DNA from: Dehalococcoidia bacterium UBA3254
GTDB taxonomy: Bacteria; Chloroflexota; Dehalococcoidia; Dehalococcoidales; UBA3254
Reading direction: 5' to 3'
Assembly: GCA_002362735.1 (NCBI GenBank)
Contig: DEUU01000196.1
Location: forward strand, 5,641-12,070
DNA: 6,430 nt
Under the pieces are notes generated by a model. It had not been told where the DNA came from, did no database searches, and was given only the letters and a program-made list of their open reading frames with translations. Positions within the stretch are counted from its first letter, which is position 1. Each line of letters begins with the position of its first letter. The position numbers and the translations under genes are program-made. Shown here piece by piece: positions 5,352-6,430 of this stretch.

Positions 5352-6430
5352 GTGAACCTGTGGGCTTTGATACCGCTCGTTAGTTGTGTGGCGTATGCTG
5401 TGTTACTGGGAGTTGGGTTACAGCAGTTTAAAAAGACGGTTAATAAAGTTTTTGCTTTCTTTCTCTTCGCCTCCTTTTCATGGAGCCTCTTCGCTTTCCT
5501 CTTGAATTTTAATCCTAACGCTTCTCCAGCCTATTTGAAATTCTGGAACAATCTGGTTATCGTTGGGATCATCTGGTCTATCGCTGCCTACTATCATTTC
5601 GTCAGGGTTTATACCAACCGCCAACCAGGAATCATAACCTATATCGGTTATGCTTGCGTATTGGTGGTATTTGCCCTTTCCTTCGGTGGTTTCGTCGTGA
5701 GAGACGCTTCTTTTATCAACGGTCGTTTTCATAATGATATTGGTCCCTGGGTTTACATCCTGATGGCAATACTCCTGCCCGCCATCACACTCACCATGAT
5801 AATGCTGGTAAAAAAATACCGCCAGCTAAAAGATCCGATCGAACGCAACAAAATCATGTATTTGATTGTCGGTTTGGGTGCGGTAGCAATCTGGGGCCCG
5901 GCTAACTCAAATATTCCTGCGCTCGCTACTCTTCCCACTGATCACCTGGGTACTCTGCTTAATGCTCTGATCATAGGTTTTGTCATCGGGAGATACAGCC
6001 TCATCGACATAGGTTTCATTGCTCGAAGGACTCTTGCCTACAGCCTCCTGTCGATCTTCATTATCGGCATCTATATAGGCGGACTAATCCTGGAAATGAA
6101 AAGTTTTCCCGATATGTCTTTACTCGGCCTTATCTCGATCAGCCTGCTTTCAATATTGTTGTTCTCTCTAATCCGACCGCTCAGGTATTTAGCAGAAGAA
6201 CAGGTTGACAGGGTTTTTCACCGCGATTCGTTAGCCCACCGGCAGGCATTACTCGAATTCAGCTCGAAGATCGCCAATACCATCGAACTGGAAGAAGTGG
6301 CGAATGAAATGCTCTCAACGCTAGGTAAAACTTTGAGAGTAACGCATGCCGAACTTCTGTTTAGAAATGAGGGGGACTATACCACCCAATTCACCTATCC
6401 GCAATCAAAACTTGAAGCGGATGATCTCCT
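5352..6430 (+). CDS. Membrane sensor protein (7TM-type input, GAF start), probable histidine kinase, 3' end missing
   Basis: The frame stays open from GTG 5352 to the window end, giving 359 complete codons and no stop. The N-terminal 275 residues are strongly hydrophobic, with about eight or nine membrane segments near 4-24, 33-51, 66-85, 95-117, 132-152, 168-186, 199-215, 228-246 and 257-275. This resembles the 7TM-type input domain of bacterial histidine kinases. A charged juxtamembrane linker follows (IRPLRYLAEEQVDRVFHRD, 274-292), a pattern I associate with such kinases. HRQALLEFSSKIANTIELEEV (296-316) leads into what looks like the first helix and strands of a GAF domain (from about 312). 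The catalytic half is outside the window, so a diguanylate cyclase or phosphatase output cannot be excluded. It lies 112 bases after the GH3 gene on the same strand; whether it shares its transcript is unclear. The ligand sensed is unknown. Confidence 0.85.
   Translation, partial: MNLWALIPLVSCVAYAVLLGVGLQQFKKTVNKVFAFFLFASFSWSLFAFLLNFNPNASPAYLKFWNNLVIVGIIWSIAAYYHFVRVYTNRQPGIITYIGYACVLVVFALSFGGFVVRDASFINGRFHNDIGPWVYILMAILLPAITLTMIMLVKKYRQLKDPIERNKIMYLIVGLGAVAIWGPANSNIPALATLPTDHLGTLLNALIIGFVIGRYSLIDIGFIARRTLAYSLLSIFIIGIYIGGLILEMKSFPDMSLLGLISISLLSILLFSLIRPLRYLAEEQVDRVFHRDSLAHRQALLEFSSKIANTIELEEVANEMLSTLGKTLRVTHAELLFRNEGDYTTQFTYPQSKLEADDL

Noticed and set aside
5478..5938. Open frames on the minus strand within the sensor region
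   Set aside because: The plus strand carries a continuous membrane-protein frame across this span with coherent hydrophobic segments; the antisense frames are low-complexity shadows without ribosome sites.

Overview
The window holds seven protein-coding genes, two of them cut by the window edges, and no RNA genes, mobile elements or CRISPR arrays that I can see. It reads as bacterial, with mid-range GC, short intergenic gaps and Shine-Dalgarno sites before several starts. The mix of a flotillin-like SPFH protein, a bacterial GH3 protein, an E1-like ThiF protein and a multi-spanning membrane sensor with a GAF region would suit a Chloroflexota (Dehalococcoidia-like) genome. That placement rests on gene-family impression only.

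Layout. Positions 1-792 (+) are the 3' part of an SPFH/band-7 protein. It converges on a two-gene minus-strand operon: a CDP-alcohol phosphatidyltransferase (2191-1574) followed 17 bases later by an MBL-fold hydrolase (1556-876). The phosphatidyltransferase is divergent from a ThiF/E1-like adenylyltransferase (2271-3086, +). The 79 bases between those two starts carry back-to-back sigma-70-like promoters placed so close to both ATGs that both mRNAs look leaderless or nearly so. A 170-base gap (3087-3256) holds a strong palindromic operator candidate. It precedes a small excisionase-type helix-turn-helix protein (3257-3487) and a large GH3-family acyl-adenylating enzyme (3542-5239), which look co-transcribed. 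After a purine-rich leader (5240-5351), a GTG-initiated membrane sensor (5352 to the window end) begins: eight or nine membrane segments, a linker, and the start of a GAF-like region. It is probably a histidine kinase cut off by the window.

How the genes may work together. Membrane themes recur: an SPFH scaffold, a phospholipid head-group transferase and a multi-pass sensor. Two unrelated AMP-forming enzymes (ThiF-like and GH3-like) lie in the centre on the same strand, separated by the operator and the HTH gene. A conjugation or small-molecule acyl-amide pathway is conceivable, but no carrier protein, transporter or other biosynthetic gene is visible here, so the link is a hypothesis. No classical hairpin-plus-T-run terminator was found in any of the gaps.
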